A stretch of 64,000 nt of DNA from Fusobacterium varium (GTDB lineage: Bacteria > Fusobacteriota > Fusobacteriia > Fusobacteriales > Fusobacteriaceae): the NCBI GenBank assembly GCA_002356455.1, contig AP017968.1:2356001-2420000 (forward strand), written 5' to 3'. Of this stretch, positions 28,896-38,068 are shown one piece after another. Made by a program: the position numbers and the translations under genes. The notes under the pieces were generated by a model. The model had not been told where the DNA came from. It was given only the letters and a program-made list of their open reading frames with translations, and did not search any database. Each line of letters starts with the position of its first letter. Positions within the stretch are counted from its first letter, which is position 1.

Positions 28896-28970
28896 AAAAA
28901 AACTGACAAAAAAAAATTTCGAGTCAGCTTTTTTAGTAATTTATTTATTTTAAATTTGCAGAGGTTTATT
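28896..28970. repeat. Decayed IS1182 terminus serving as terminator
   Basis: AACTGAC ... GTCAGCTTTTTT, then AGTAATT and TTTTAAATTTGCAGAGG, follows the order of the transposase-side terminus of IS1182 copy 1 (GCTAAC ... GTCAGCTTTTT, GGTAATT, TTTTGAATTTGCAACAGCCTC at 13583-13650). No transposase remains. Its GTCAGC hairpin abuts the stop of the TSCPD gene. Confidence 0.55.
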
Positions 28971-28971
28971 T

Positions 28972-29217
28972 TTATCTTCCTGTCAATTGCATAAGAATTT
29001 TACATAATTCCCTCATACATGAAGTTCCTCTTTCTCTACATTCTATATGATATAAATCATTTATTATTTTATCTATCTTCATATCTTTCAATAGTATTTC
29101 AAAAGCTTTTGAATCTCCATCACAACATCCAAAAAATTTTACTTTTCTTAATATTCCATTTTCAATTTCTACACCAATCTCTTTTGCACATACATCATTA
29201 GTTTTATATATTTCCAT
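28972..29217 (-). CDS. TSCPD-domain protein (TIGR03905-type)
   Basis: 81 aa. VCAKEIGVEIENGILRKVKFFGCCDGDSKAFEILLKDM and the C-terminal RGTSCMRELCKILMQL match the small TSCPD (vitamin-B12-dependent ribonucleotide reductase C-terminal-like) family, with conserved Cys pairs at the G-C-C-x-G and T-S-C positions. Members are thought to bind metal or cofactor, but no reaction is known. It begins 10 bp after the ABC ATPase gene on the same strand, so it is likely the last gene of the first corrinoid importer operon. Confidence 0.75.
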   Translation of the reverse strand: MEIYKTNDVCAKEIGVEIENGILRKVKFFGCCDGDSKAFEILLKDMKIDKIINDLYHIECRERGTSCMRELCKILMQLTGR

Positions 29218-29227
29218 ACTGTACCTC

Positions 29228-29974
29228 CTAGAATATTATAAGCGGTCTGTTAGTTTTTGGATGCTTTGCTACTTCACACTCTACATCAAAAACTTTTTTT
29301 ATATTTTCTTTAGTAAATACATTTTCTGGTTTTCCTTCAATTTCAATTTTTCCTTTTTTCATTCCATATATATAATCACAATATGAACTGGCAATATTCA
29401 TATCATGTATAACTGCCAAAATAGTTTTTTTAGTCTTTTTTACTAATTGCATCACTTGTATTTGATATTTTATATCTAAATGATTAGTAGGCTCATCTAA
29501 TATCAGTATATCACTATTCTGAGCTAATGCCCTTGCTATTAACACTCTCTGCATCTCTCCACCTGAAAGAGTGAGAAAGCTTCTATCTTTCATTTGTTCT
29601 AACCCCACTGACTGTAAAGCTTCTTTTATTATTTCTTTTTTCTCAGAAGTAAATAATGAATCATGGTGGGCATATCTTCCCATTTCTATTATTTCCTCTA
29701 CTGTAAAATCAAAATTCATATTCTGTTTTTGAGCTAGCACAGCCATTTTTTTTGCAAGAGCTTTAGATTTATAATCACTTAATTCAATACTGTCAATTAT
29801 TATTTCCCCATTTTTATATTTTAAAAATCTATATATATTTTTTAAAAGCGTACTTTTCCCACAGCCATTAGCACCTATTATTCCTACAAATTTCTTTTCC
29901 TTGACTGTAACAGATATATTTTCAAGTATTTTTTCATTATCTATAGAATATTCAAGTTTTTTTACTTTTATCAT
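29228..29974 (-). CDS. Corrinoid/iron-siderophore-type ABC importer ATPase (BtuD-like)
   Basis: 248 aa. Walker A GANGCGKSTLLKN (~34-46), signature LSGGEMQRVLIARAL (~135), Walker B DILILDEPTNHLD (~155) and the switch His in VIHDMN. FecE/BtuD-type ATPase that drives the adjacent permease, two bases away. Placement behind a cobalamin riboswitch assigns corrinoid rather than siderophore transport. Confidence 0.88.
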   Translation of the reverse strand: MIKVKKLEYSIDNEKILENISVTVKEKKFVGIIGANGCGKSTLLKNIYRFLKYKNGEIIIDSIELSDYKSKALAKKMAVLAQKQNMNFDFTVEEIIEMGRYAHHDSLFTSEKKEIIKEALQSVGLEQMKDRSFLTLSGGEMQRVLIARALAQNSDILILDEPTNHLDIKYQIQVMQLVKKTKKTILAVIHDMNIASSYCDYIYGMKKGKIEIEGKPENVFTKENIKKVFDVECEVAKHPKTNRPLIIF

Positions 29975-29976
29975 AT

Positions 29977-31014
29977 TTATTCTCCTCCAAATCTATATGC
30001 TTTTTTTCTCAGCATATTTAGAAAAAAAGGAGCTCCAAACATAGAGGTTATAACTCCTATTGGTATTTCTTGTGAAACAAAAAGAGTTCTTGTAACTGCA
30101 TCTGTTAAAATTAAAAATACTCCTCCCATAAGAATAGCACATGGTATAACTCTCTTATGATTTCCTCCTACTAATCCTCTTGTAATATGAGGTATTACTA
30201 ATCCTACAAATCCTATTATTCCTGTATTTGCTACTATAACTCCAGTCAAAAATGTTGATACTAATACTATTAATATTCTGATTTTCTTTACATCTACTCC
30301 CAGAGCAACAGCATTCTCATCTCCTGTCACAAGTATATTAAGCTCTCTGTATTTAGGATATATTAACAAAAAAGATATTCCCAAACTTATCACTGCAAAA
30401 GGTATATATTTCCAGTTAGAACCTCCAAGACTTCCTGACATCCAAAATATAGCTCCTTGCAGTTCTCTTTCATTAGGTGCCATCATGATCATGAGTGTTG
30501 TTATTCCAGAAAAAAGAGAAGATACTGCAACTCCTATCAGCACTAATCTTGTACTAGAAAATCCACCTGCTCCTGCAAAATAAAATACTATAAAAGCTGT
30601 TAAAGTTCCAAATACAAAAGCTCCAATAGGTACAGAAAAAAATGTTCCTCCCAAAAATAAAATAGCCATTACTGCCCCTGTACTAGCTCCAGCTGATATC
30701 CCTAATATGTATGGACTTGCCAGAGGATTTTTAGTAAGACACTGCATAAGTATTCCAACTAATGCCAAAGCTCCACCTGCTGTCATTCCCATTATTATTC
30801 GGGGTACTCTGAGATTCCATACGATTATTTCAATACTGGTCTTCCATTCTTGTATAAAAATTTCTTTCCCTAAACTTTTATTAATTATTATTTTCCATAC
30901 ATCAGTTCCTTTAAGAGATACAGACCCTATTGTTACTACTAAAGTTGAACATCCCAGCAGTAATGTAAATAATATCAGGCATAATATTTTGTAATTCTTA
31001 AATAGTTTTTTCAT
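29977..31014 (-). CDS. FecCD/BtuC-type ABC importer permease
   Basis: 345 aa with ~9-10 helices. LRVPRIIMGMTAGGALALVGILMQ, NPLASPYILGISAGASTGAVMAI and GIIGFVGLVIPHITRGLVG are the FecCD-family blocks, the last being the ATPase-coupling loop region. Forms the homodimeric channel for corrinoid import across the inner membrane. 27 bp follow the binding-protein gene. Confidence 0.9.
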   Translation of the reverse strand: MKKLFKNYKILCLILFTLLLGCSTLVVTIGSVSLKGTDVWKIIINKSLGKEIFIQEWKTSIEIIVWNLRVPRIIMGMTAGGALALVGILMQCLTKNPLASPYILGISAGASTGAVMAILFLGGTFFSVPIGAFVFGTLTAFIVFYFAGAGGFSSTRLVLIGVAVSSLFSGITTLMIMMAPNERELQGAIFWMSGSLGGSNWKYIPFAVISLGISFLLIYPKYRELNILVTGDENAVALGVDVKKIRILIVLVSTFLTGVIVANTGIIGFVGLVIPHITRGLVGGNHKRVIPCAILMGGVFLILTDAVTRTLFVSQEIPIGVITSMFGAPFFLNMLRKKAYRFGGE

Positions 31015-31041
31015 TTTTTCTCCATCTTAAAATATTTGTAT

Positions 31042-31905
31042 TTATTCTATCTCTATATTATGAAATATTTTTGCCAGTTTTTTGACTGCATCTACATTTC
31101 TTATTCCAGCTGATATATCTACTAAATCTATCACTGCAAATTTCTCATTTTTGACTGCATCCAATTCTTTTATAGGTGATTTTTCCTTCAAATATTCTAT
31201 TTTTTTATCAACAGTATTATTTCCATAATCTATAATTAATATCATATCAGGATCTTCTATTAATACTTTTTCCCAAGTTCCATTTCCAAAACTTGCTCTA
31301 ATATCCTTAAATATATTTTCTCCTCCAGCCAATTCTATAATAGTATTTCCTATTCCATTTCCTCCAACAACAAAAGGAGCTGTTTCTCCTCCATCATATG
31401 GAAATATTCTTATTTTCTCCTTTGGAAGTTTTTCTTTTATTTTTTCAAGATTTTCTTTCATATTAAAAACAATGTTTTCAGCATTTTTCTCTTTGCCAAA
31501 TATCTTTCCCAATTCCATAATATCAGAAAATACATCATTTATATCCCTGCTTTCTAAAGACTTCATAAAAAATACTTCTACTCCATTGCTATTTAATTCT
31601 TCTACTGTTCCTAAATTAGCTGGTGCACTTAGTGACCTCCAACCTGTAACAAAATCTGGGTTCACAGAATAAAATATTTCTTTACTTGGATATCTATTTG
31701 ATAATATGGGAATCTTTTTATACTTTTCTTCCAATTCTGGAAGTATGGCATTATCAAGGAAGGCTGTTCCTGCCATCTGGTTCTCTGCTCCTATGGAAAG
31801 AAGAATTTCAGTAGTAAATTGTGATGCTGATACTGCTCTTTGTGGAATTTTTCCAAAGACAACAACATTTATTACAAACATCAATAAAAATAATTTTTTT
31901 AACAT
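31042..31905 (-). CDS. Corrinoid-binding periplasmic protein (BtuF-like)
   Basis: 287 aa from the ATG at 31905. A longer frame begins with TTG at 31917, but that TTG overlaps the GGAGGA box that serves the ATG five bases later, so the shorter start is chosen. MLKKLFLLMFVINVVVFGK is a Sec signal. RAVSASQFTTEILLSIGAENQMAGTAF and the WRSLSAPANLGTVEELNSNGVEVFF blocks are typical of the helical-backbone Fhu/BtuF binding proteins. First gene of an operon under the riboswitch at 31965-32147. Confidence 0.88.
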   Translation of the reverse strand: MLKKLFLLMFVINVVVFGKIPQRAVSASQFTTEILLSIGAENQMAGTAFLDNAILPELEEKYKKIPILSNRYPSKEIFYSVNPDFVTGWRSLSAPANLGTVEELNSNGVEVFFMKSLESRDINDVFSDIMELGKIFGKEKNAENIVFNMKENLEKIKEKLPKEKIRIFPYDGGETAPFVVGGNGIGNTIIELAGGENIFKDIRASFGNGTWEKVLIEDPDMILIIDYGNNTVDKKIEYLKEKSPIKELDAVKNEKFAVIDLVDISAGIRNVDAVKKLAKIFHNIEIE

Positions 31906-31940
31906 ATCTTCCTCCAAAAAATAAAAAAACCGTTCTTAAA

Positions 31941-31973
31941 ATAAAAAGACGGTATAAAAATACCTTATCCGTC
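31941..31973 (-). terminator. Attenuator terminator of cobalamin riboswitch 1
   Basis: Minus strand GGTAT-TTTT-ATACC extended by GAC/GTC, followed by TTTTTATTTT. The 5' arm overlaps the end of the riboswitch, allowing ligand-dependent choice. Confidence 0.75.
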
Positions 31974-32147
31974 CTCGCAGATATAGAATAAACAATCTTT
32001 GGCAGGTCTCCTGACTCGATTTCGTCTTACTTGCATCCTTCCCAGCATAGCCAGTGGAATCTGCTTTCATCCATCTCACAGTGGCGGGACCGTGCAGGAC
32101 TTCAACCTGCTTCCCTTTTAATCAACTAAATGAACCATAGATTCTAT
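31965..32147 (-). promoter_or_regulatory. Cobalamin riboswitch 1 (btuFCD-like operon)
   Basis: Minus strand contains the conserved GGTCCCGCCACTGTGA core and the AGTCAGGAGACCTGCC B12 box, closed by TAGAAT/ATTCTA P1 arms. A promoter TTGACT-17 bp-TATAAT (32197-32169) sits immediately upstream. B12 binding should favour the adjacent terminator and stop importer synthesis. Divergent from riboswitch 2. Confidence 0.92.
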
Positions 32148-32360
32148 TATATTTTTACATTTGGCTTAATTATACAATACTTCGTTTTTTTAGTCAAATA
32201 AATAGTAAAAAATTTCTATTATCTGTATTTTAAACTTTATTAAGTTTATTGCTATAAAATGTTTGAATTAATAAAATTATATTATAAAAATTTGAATTTA
32301 AACTATCTTTATCTTTATTTCACATTTTATATTATGTAAAATATTTTTTATTTATTTAAG

Positions 32361-32389
32361 TTGACATATTAAAAAAAATCTAGTACAAT
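32361..32389 (+). promoter_or_regulatory. Promoter of TonB-dependent receptor 1
   Basis: TTGACA (32361-32366), 17 bp, TACAAT (32384-32389), starting the riboswitch 2 leader. The same arrangement is repeated before riboswitch 3. Confidence 0.7.
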
Positions 32390-32407
32390 CAGTGCTGTAT
32401 TAAAATA

Positions 32408-32572
32408 TATTTAGGTGCTTTTTATAAAGCTTAATAGAGGAAGCTGGGTGAAAATCCCACACAGCGAAAGCTGCTGTATGGTGGACGAAATCACATTATG
32501 TCACTGGAAAACTGGGAAGACGTGAAAGTAGGATGAAACTAAGTCAGAAGACTTACCAAATAGTCAAAATTA
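32408..32572 (+). promoter_or_regulatory. Cobalamin riboswitch 2 (TonB-dependent receptor 1)
   Basis: TTTAGGTGC start, GAGGAAGCTGGGTGAAAATC, CAGCGAAAGCTGCTG, GTCACTGG and AAGTCAGAAGACTTACC elements correspond to the cobalamin aptamer, with a slightly divergent B12 box (AGAAGACTT for GGAGACCT). A terminator follows at 32642-32667. Confidence 0.88.
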
Positions 32573-32641
32573 TCAATGTTTTTATAAGTACTTTTTTACT
32601 TTTTAAACATATTTTTAAATTGACTCTCTAGTAAGGTAGAT

Positions 32642-32667
32642 ACTCTATTTTATTAGAGTTTTTTTAT
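32642..32667 (+). terminator. Attenuator terminator of riboswitch 2
   Basis: ACTCT/AGAGT short stem followed by TTTTTTT, between the aptamer and the receptor gene. Confidence 0.65.
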
Positions 32668-32743
32668 TTCTAATAAATAGTGACATTTCTGCCAAAGTAC
32701 CTAAGTTTTTTATAATTAAATATTAAAAATATGGAGGAAAGAA

Positions 32744-34702
32744 ATGTACAAAAAAATTGGAATTTTAGCTTTGATTCTAAGCTCAGCTATATATGCTGAA
32801 GAAATACAAAGCACAAAACTTAATGAAAGTGTTATTTCTACTGAAAACTTTGAAACTACAGTAAGAAATACTGCTGCTAACATTACAATAGTTACAGCAC
32901 AAGAAATTGAGGAAAAAGGGGCACAAGATTTAGCAGATGCTCTTAGAATGGTTCCAGGAATTATTGCCAAAAATTATTATGGAAACATTGCTTTTGATAT
33001 TGGTGGATATAGTTCTGTTCATGCTGAAAGAAATACTATCATTACTTATGATGGAGTAAGAATAACTAGCTCACAAGCAAGTAATATTCCTATAAGTTCT
33101 ATTGAAAGAATAGAGGTTATTCCAAATGGTGGTGGAATTTTATATGGTGATGGAGCTATGGGAGGAGTCATCAATATACTTTCTAAAAATATCTTTACAA
33201 AAGAAAATAATAAAAATTATTATGGAAATTTAAGACTAGAATATGGTAGCGAAGATTCCTATAAATATGGAGTAGATTATAGTGTAAAAGCTTCTGAAAA
33301 GTTAACTCTTGGTGTAAGTTATTCTAAAATATTAAAAAATGATTGGAGAGATGATGATGCTAAAGGAAAACTCTTTAATAGAACTGAAGAAATTTCTATA
33401 AATGCAAAATATAAATTAGAAAATGGAGATTTGAACTTAAAATATACAAGAAATGAAAAACTTTTAACTGGAACTTCTGATTTACCTGAAGATAAATATG
33501 AAGAAGATAGAAATCAAACTATTGGAACAGTTGGCAGAACTCTTAATACCTCTGATGACTGGTATATCAAATACAGACAAGAAATTGGTAAAAATACTGA
33601 ATTTCTTACCTATGCTAATCTATATGAAAGAAAAGCCAGAAATAAAAATACTGGAGCAAGAAAAGACGATTATCAAAAAAAATATTTTAAAGCACAAATA
33701 AAACATACTTATCTAGATAATCATTATTTTATAACAGGTGTAGATTATATGCAGGAAGCAACAAAACCAGTTACTTCTACTAAAGATTCCATTAAAGATG
33801 ATTATGGTATGTTTATTTTAAATGAAATGAAATTTGGAAAATTTACTTTTGGTCAAGGTCTAAGATATAACATTGCTAAATTTGATTTTTATTGGGATAA
33901 AAGAGATCCTATTCCTGCTGATAAAAAAGAAAAGCATGATAATAAAGAATTCAAAGATTTTGCTGGAAGTTTAGATTTAAAATATGAATATTCTGATACT
34001 GGAATGGTATATGGAAAGTTATCCAGAGATTTTAGAACTCCACTAATACGAGAAATGAATTATACTCAAAATGGAGATGATCTAGACCCCCAAGTTCAAA
34101 CAACTTTAGAAATAGGAGTTAAGGATTTCATAGGAGATACTTACTTTAGTTTTTCTACTTTTTATAAAGTTACTGATGGGGAGATTTACTATCAGGGATA
34201 TCCTGACTTAGGAGGGACTACAAGATTCCCTTATTTTAATATGGGAGATACTAAAAGAATTGGTGTAGAACTTCTATCTGAACAGTATCTTGGTAAATTT
34301 ACTTTTACAGAATCAATAACTTATTTACATCATGAAATATATAAATCTGATTTTGAAGAAAGAAAAGGAAAAGAAATACCATTTGTTCCTAATTGGAAAT
34401 TAGGATTTGGAATAAATTATAAATATAATGATAATCTTAATCTTAATGCTGATATAGTTTATATTGGAAAATACCATGATTCTGATGATCCGGAAAATAT
34501 TAGACCAAAAGATTGTGGTAATTATTCAACAGTTGATATAGCCGCTAACTATAAATTTGATAATGGTATTTCTCTTGTGGCAAGAATAAATAATTTATTC
34601 GATGAAAAATATGAAGATTATGTTGGATATTGGAGTAATACTCGTCAATATAATCCTGCTGCAGGTAGAAATTATTCAGTTGGAATAAATTATACTTTTT
34701 AA
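32744..34702 (+). CDS. TonB-dependent outer-membrane receptor 1 (BtuB-like)
   Basis: 652 aa. Signal peptide MYKKIGILALILSSAIYAEE, then a plug domain (~40-150: ITIVTAQEIEEKGAQDLADALRMVPGI, IERIEVIPNGGGILYGDGAMGGVINI) and a 22-strand barrel ending in NYSVGINYTF with terminal Phe. A TonB box-like KLNESVIS lies after the signal. The preceding cobalamin riboswitch makes corrinoid uptake across the outer membrane the likely role; energy would come from ExbBD/TonB at 41.3-43.1 kb. Its terminator is shared with the convergent MORN gene. Confidence 0.92.
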   Translation: MYKKIGILALILSSAIYAEEIQSTKLNESVISTENFETTVRNTAANITIVTAQEIEEKGAQDLADALRMVPGIIAKNYYGNIAFDIGGYSSVHAERNTIITYDGVRITSSQASNIPISSIERIEVIPNGGGILYGDGAMGGVINILSKNIFTKENNKNYYGNLRLEYGSEDSYKYGVDYSVKASEKLTLGVSYSKILKNDWRDDDAKGKLFNRTEEISINAKYKLENGDLNLKYTRNEKLLTGTSDLPEDKYEEDRNQTIGTVGRTLNTSDDWYIKYRQEIGKNTEFLTYANLYERKARNKNTGARKDDYQKKYFKAQIKHTYLDNHYFITGVDYMQEATKPVTSTKDSIKDDYGMFILNEMKFGKFTFGQGLRYNIAKFDFYWDKRDPIPADKKEKHDNKEFKDFAGSLDLKYEYSDTGMVYGKLSRDFRTPLIREMNYTQNGDDLDPQVQTTLEIGVKDFIGDTYFSFSTFYKVTDGEIYYQGYPDLGGTTRFPYFNMGDTKRIGVELLSEQYLGKFTFTESITYLHHEIYKSDFEERKGKEIPFVPNWKLGFGINYKYNDNLNLNADIVYIGKYHDSDDPENIRPKDCGNYSTVDIAANYKFDNGISLVARINNLFDEKYEDYVGYWSNTRQYNPAAGRNYSVGINYTF

Positions 34703-34761
34703 TTTTTTATTTTCATAACTTTATTTTATCATTTTTCAATTAAACTCTTCTATAAAAATTT

Positions 34762-34812
34762 AAAGAATGGTCTATTAAAGAGGAAAATTCCTATTTTTTA
34801 AACCATTCTTTA
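34762..34812. terminator. Bidirectional terminator
   Basis: AAAGAATGGT/ACCATTCTTT stem between the convergent receptor 1 and MORN-repeat genes, with T-rich tails on both strands. Confidence 0.65.
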
Positions 34813-34831
34813 TTGTTTATATCAGAACCAT

Positions 34832-35425
34832 TTATTTCTTAAAGTTCTTAGTTGATATAATCTCTCCATCTTTGTATTCTCTTTCTAAAATTACCTTTCC
34901 ATCTTCGTATAATTTTTCTGTACCATGAAGTACATACTCTTTATAATTTTGCTCATGCTCTAAGTTGCCATTTTTATCATAAAATTTTGCTATTCCATGT
35001 AAAGTGTCATTTTTATAATTCAGTTCTCCTACTATTTTTCCATTTTCATGATATCCTTTTTCTATACCATCTTTTTGTCCATTTTTGTAATTAGATTCCA
35101 TTTTAAGCTGTCCACTTTCATAAAAAATTCTGCTCAACCCATTTAATTTTCCATCTTTATAACCAGTAGATTCCCATTTTATATTTCCATTTTCATAATA
35201 TCCTTTTTCTGAATTAAGTTTTCCTTTTTCATAGATTTGCTTTTTAATTATTTTTCCTCCATCTTTTATAATCACTGTTCCAGAATAAGGCTCACTCTCT
35301 TCCTTTTTATATAAAAGATTATTCTCTTTTATTTCAACATTAAAATATTCCTCACTTCTGTCACTGCTAAAAGCAATGGTAAAAATTGCAATTGATAATA
35401 ATAGCAATTCTAAAACTTTTTTCAT
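34832..35425 (-). CDS. MORN-repeat (YwqK-type) exported protein
   Basis: 197 aa from the ATG at 35425, which has a GGGGGAA box; the 18-residue extension to 35479 lacks one. MKKVLELLLLSIAIFTIAFSS is a signal peptide. The rest is a series of ~20-residue beta hairpins of the form YENGNIKWESTGYKDGKLNGLSRIFYESGQL, that is MORN/YwqK repeats. Often annotated as YwqK antitoxin, but nothing supports a toxin pair here. It sits between the two B12-controlled receptors and may be a periplasmic or surface binding scaffold. Confidence 0.8.
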   Translation of the reverse strand: MKKVLELLLLSIAIFTIAFSSDRSEEYFNVEIKENNLLYKKEESEPYSGTVIIKDGGKIIKKQIYEKGKLNSEKGYYENGNIKWESTGYKDGKLNGLSRIFYESGQLKMESNYKNGQKDGIEKGYHENGKIVGELNYKNDTLHGIAKFYDKNGNLEHEQNYKEYVLHGTEKLYEDGKVILEREYKDGEIISTKNFKK

Positions 35426-35670
35426 AAATTCATTCCCCCAATATATTCTAATTTTATGTAATATTTTTAAATCTACCAAATGTATTTTTCTTTCTTATAA
35501 TGATATATAAAAGAAATATTCTTGTCAATAAATTATTTATCTTGTTTTAAATTTTTTCTTTGTAAATATTTTTTTTAAAATAAAATATAAAAATTCTAAT
35601 TTTTTTAAATAAATATTATTAATAGTTTTATTTAAAAATTATTTTATAAAAAATATATATGAAATTAATA

Positions 35671-35699
35671 TTGACATTTCACAACAAATAAAGTACAAT
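35671..35699 (+). promoter_or_regulatory. Promoter of TonB-dependent receptor 2
   Basis: TTGACA (35671-35676), 17 bp, TACAAT (35694-35699), same hexamers and spacing as at 32361. Confidence 0.7.
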
Positions 35700-35715
35700 T
35701 AGTTCTGTAATCAAA

Positions 35716-35880
35716 AATATATTTAGGTGCTTTTTGTAAAGCTTAATAGAGGAAGCTGGGTGAAAATCCCACACAGCGAAAGCTGCTGTATAGTGGACGA
35801 AATCACATTATGTCACTGGGTAACTGGGAAGGCGTGAGAGTAGGATGAAACTAAGTCAGAAGACTTACCAAATAGTCATA
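35716..35880 (+). promoter_or_regulatory. Cobalamin riboswitch 3 (receptor 2 operon)
   Basis: Nearly base-for-base the same as riboswitch 2 from TTTAGGTGC through ACTTACCAAATAGTC; differences are concentrated in the variable stem around 35820-35840. A terminator follows at 35939-35965. Confidence 0.88.
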
Positions 35881-35938
35881 CATTTATCAATGAACTAAAA
35901 TCATTGTATGTTTTTAATTTGACTCTCTAGTAGGTAGA

Positions 35939-35965
35939 ACTCTCTATTTATTAGAGTTTTTTTAT
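35939..35965 (+). terminator. Attenuator terminator of riboswitch 3
   Basis: AACTCTC-type arm with TTAGAGTT and a run of seven T, 50 bp before the receptor 2 ATG. Confidence 0.65.
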
Positions 35966-36015
35966 TTATAAGACCTTGTATATTTTTTGAAAAATTAATA
36001 TTTTGAGGGGGAAAA

Positions 36016-38049
36016 ATGTATAAAAAAATTGGAATTTTAGCATTAATTTTAAGCTCATCTCTGTATGCAGAAGAATCAATAAAAAAGGAAGAATTTGCTG
36101 TGAAACTTAATGAATCAACTATTACATCAGAAAGATATAATGAGACTCCTGTTATTGAAACAGCTAAAAATGTTACTGTTATTACAAATGAGGAGATTGA
36201 GAAAAGAGGATATAAAAGTGTGGATGAGGCTCTTGTAAATGTTCCTGGTCTTTCTTTTGCAGGTGGATATTTATCAATGAGAGGACAAGTTCCAAGTATG
36301 GGAAACAAACATCTGGTTGTACTGGTTGATGGAATTCCTCAAAATGGTATGGATAATAGGTCATTCGATTTAGATTTTATTCCTATAGAACAAATAGAAA
36401 AGATAGAAGTAGTTCCTGCTGGCGGAGCTATTATGTATGGAGGAAATGCTACATCTGGAGTTATCAATATCATTACTAAAGAAAATGAAAATAAAAAATA
36501 TTGGGGAAATGCTGGACTTCAAATAGGTTCATTCAATGAAAGAAAGTATAAATTAAACTATGGAACTAATCTAACAGAAAATTTATCAATAGATGCCAGA
36601 TATATTAATACAGATAAAGATGGATATAGAGATTATACTAAAAAAGAAACAGAATTTGGAGAAATAGGAGCTAAATACAAATTAAAAGATGGAAATATAG
36701 GTTTTAAATATATTCGTAATGAAAGAAAATCAACAGGTTCTGGATATCTTACTAAAGCTCAATATGATGATGATAGAAGACAAAATGATTCAAGTTACAA
36801 AGAAAAAATAGCTCATGATACACAAGATAAATATATTCTTGAATTTAACAAAAAATTGTCTGACAACTTATCTCTTTCAGCAGTAACTGAATACAGAGAA
36901 AGAGAATATACTTATTCTCAGCCTAAAACAGCCGCATATTCATCATATCATAGCAGAGTAAAAAATACTGATTCTCTATATACAAATGCACAATTAAAAT
37001 ATAATTATGAAGAAAAAAGCAATATAATATTTGGAGGAGACTATTCTAAAGCTAAAGTTAAAGAAGATGGATATAGTGTTTCTAAAAATAAAATCTATCA
37101 AAAATCATATACAAAAACTGACTATGAAGCTATTGGTGGTTATTTTCTTAATAAATATAGTTATAATAATTTTATCTTTACTCAGGGAATTAGAGTGGAA
37201 AGAAATAAATTTGATGAAGATGAAACATCTTTTAATACTAATGGAACTTTTAAAAACAAAAAAAATATTAATGATTCCAATACAAATACAAACTATGAAT
37301 TAGCAGTAAACTATATGTTTTCTGAAGATACTTCAGGATATGTCAGCTGGAATAGAGTGTATAGATCTCCTAATCTGACTGAATATACTAGTTGGAAAAC
37401 AAATAAAAATACAAATGAAACTGCTTCAAGAGATTCTCAAGAAGTTGATACTTTTGAAATTGGAGTTAAATCTCTTATAAATAATATTTATTTGTCTGGA
37501 GCTGTATTCTATATTAAAGGAAATAAAGAGATAATGTACGATTATTATAGAGATGAAATAGCAATAGATAAATCTGAAAGTGGAAGCTACTACAATCTTG
37601 ATGGAAAAACTGAAAGAATAGGACTTGAGCTTGCCAGTGAACAATATTTTGATAAATTAACATTAAGAGAAAATTTTACATATATGCATAATGAAATTGT
37701 AGATGGTCCATATAAAGGAAATGATATTCCTGGTGTAAGCAATGTAATATTCGGATTAGGGGCTACCTATGAAATAACTTCTCAATTTACTTTTAACATT
37801 GAATCAAATTACCATGGAAAAGCTTATTTAATTAACGATTATTATAATAAGGTTTCCAAAACAAACAGCTATATGGTTACAAACATTTCTACTAAATATA
37901 ATTTTGAAAATGGTGTATCCCTTACTGCTGGAATAGATAATGTCTTCAATGAAATTTATTGTGACTATATTACTTATGCAGGTACAAAAATCAATTATTC
38001 TCCATCACCAGAAAGAACATACTATGTAAGTGCAGAATATAAATTTTAA
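36016..38049 (+). CDS. TonB-dependent outer-membrane receptor 2 (BtuB-like)
   Basis: 677 aa. Signal peptide MYKKIGILALILSSSLYAEE is almost identical to that of receptor 1, but the mature proteins differ widely. Plug blocks are NVTVITNEEIEKRGYKSVDEALVNVPGL, LVVLVDGIPQNGMDNRSFDLDFIPIEQIEKIEVVPAGGAIMYGGNATSGVINI; the barrel ends YYVSAEYKF. Corrinoid (or cobinamide) specificity is inferred from the riboswitch. GAGGGGG box before the start. An FMN-binding-like gene follows 19 bp after its stop and is probably co-transcribed. Confidence 0.92.
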   Translation: MYKKIGILALILSSSLYAEESIKKEEFAVKLNESTITSERYNETPVIETAKNVTVITNEEIEKRGYKSVDEALVNVPGLSFAGGYLSMRGQVPSMGNKHLVVLVDGIPQNGMDNRSFDLDFIPIEQIEKIEVVPAGGAIMYGGNATSGVINIITKENENKKYWGNAGLQIGSFNERKYKLNYGTNLTENLSIDARYINTDKDGYRDYTKKETEFGEIGAKYKLKDGNIGFKYIRNERKSTGSGYLTKAQYDDDRRQNDSSYKEKIAHDTQDKYILEFNKKLSDNLSLSAVTEYREREYTYSQPKTAAYSSYHSRVKNTDSLYTNAQLKYNYEEKSNIIFGGDYSKAKVKEDGYSVSKNKIYQKSYTKTDYEAIGGYFLNKYSYNNFIFTQGIRVERNKFDEDETSFNTNGTFKNKKNINDSNTNTNYELAVNYMFSEDTSGYVSWNRVYRSPNLTEYTSWKTNKNTNETASRDSQEVDTFEIGVKSLINNIYLSGAVFYIKGNKEIMYDYYRDEIAIDKSESGSYYNLDGKTERIGLELASEQYFDKLTLRENFTYMHNEIVDGPYKGNDIPGVSNVIFGLGATYEITSQFTFNIESNYHGKAYLINDYYNKVSKTNSYMVTNISTKYNFENGVSLTAGIDNVFNEIYCDYITYAGTKINYSPSPERTYYVSAEYKF

Positions 38050-38068
38050 AAACCTTAGGGAGGAAGTA

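Noticed and set aside
34832-35425. YwqK antitoxin of a toxin-antitoxin pair
   Set aside because: No toxin-like gene is adjacent, and the protein has a signal peptide; the YwqK label reflects only the MORN-like repeats.
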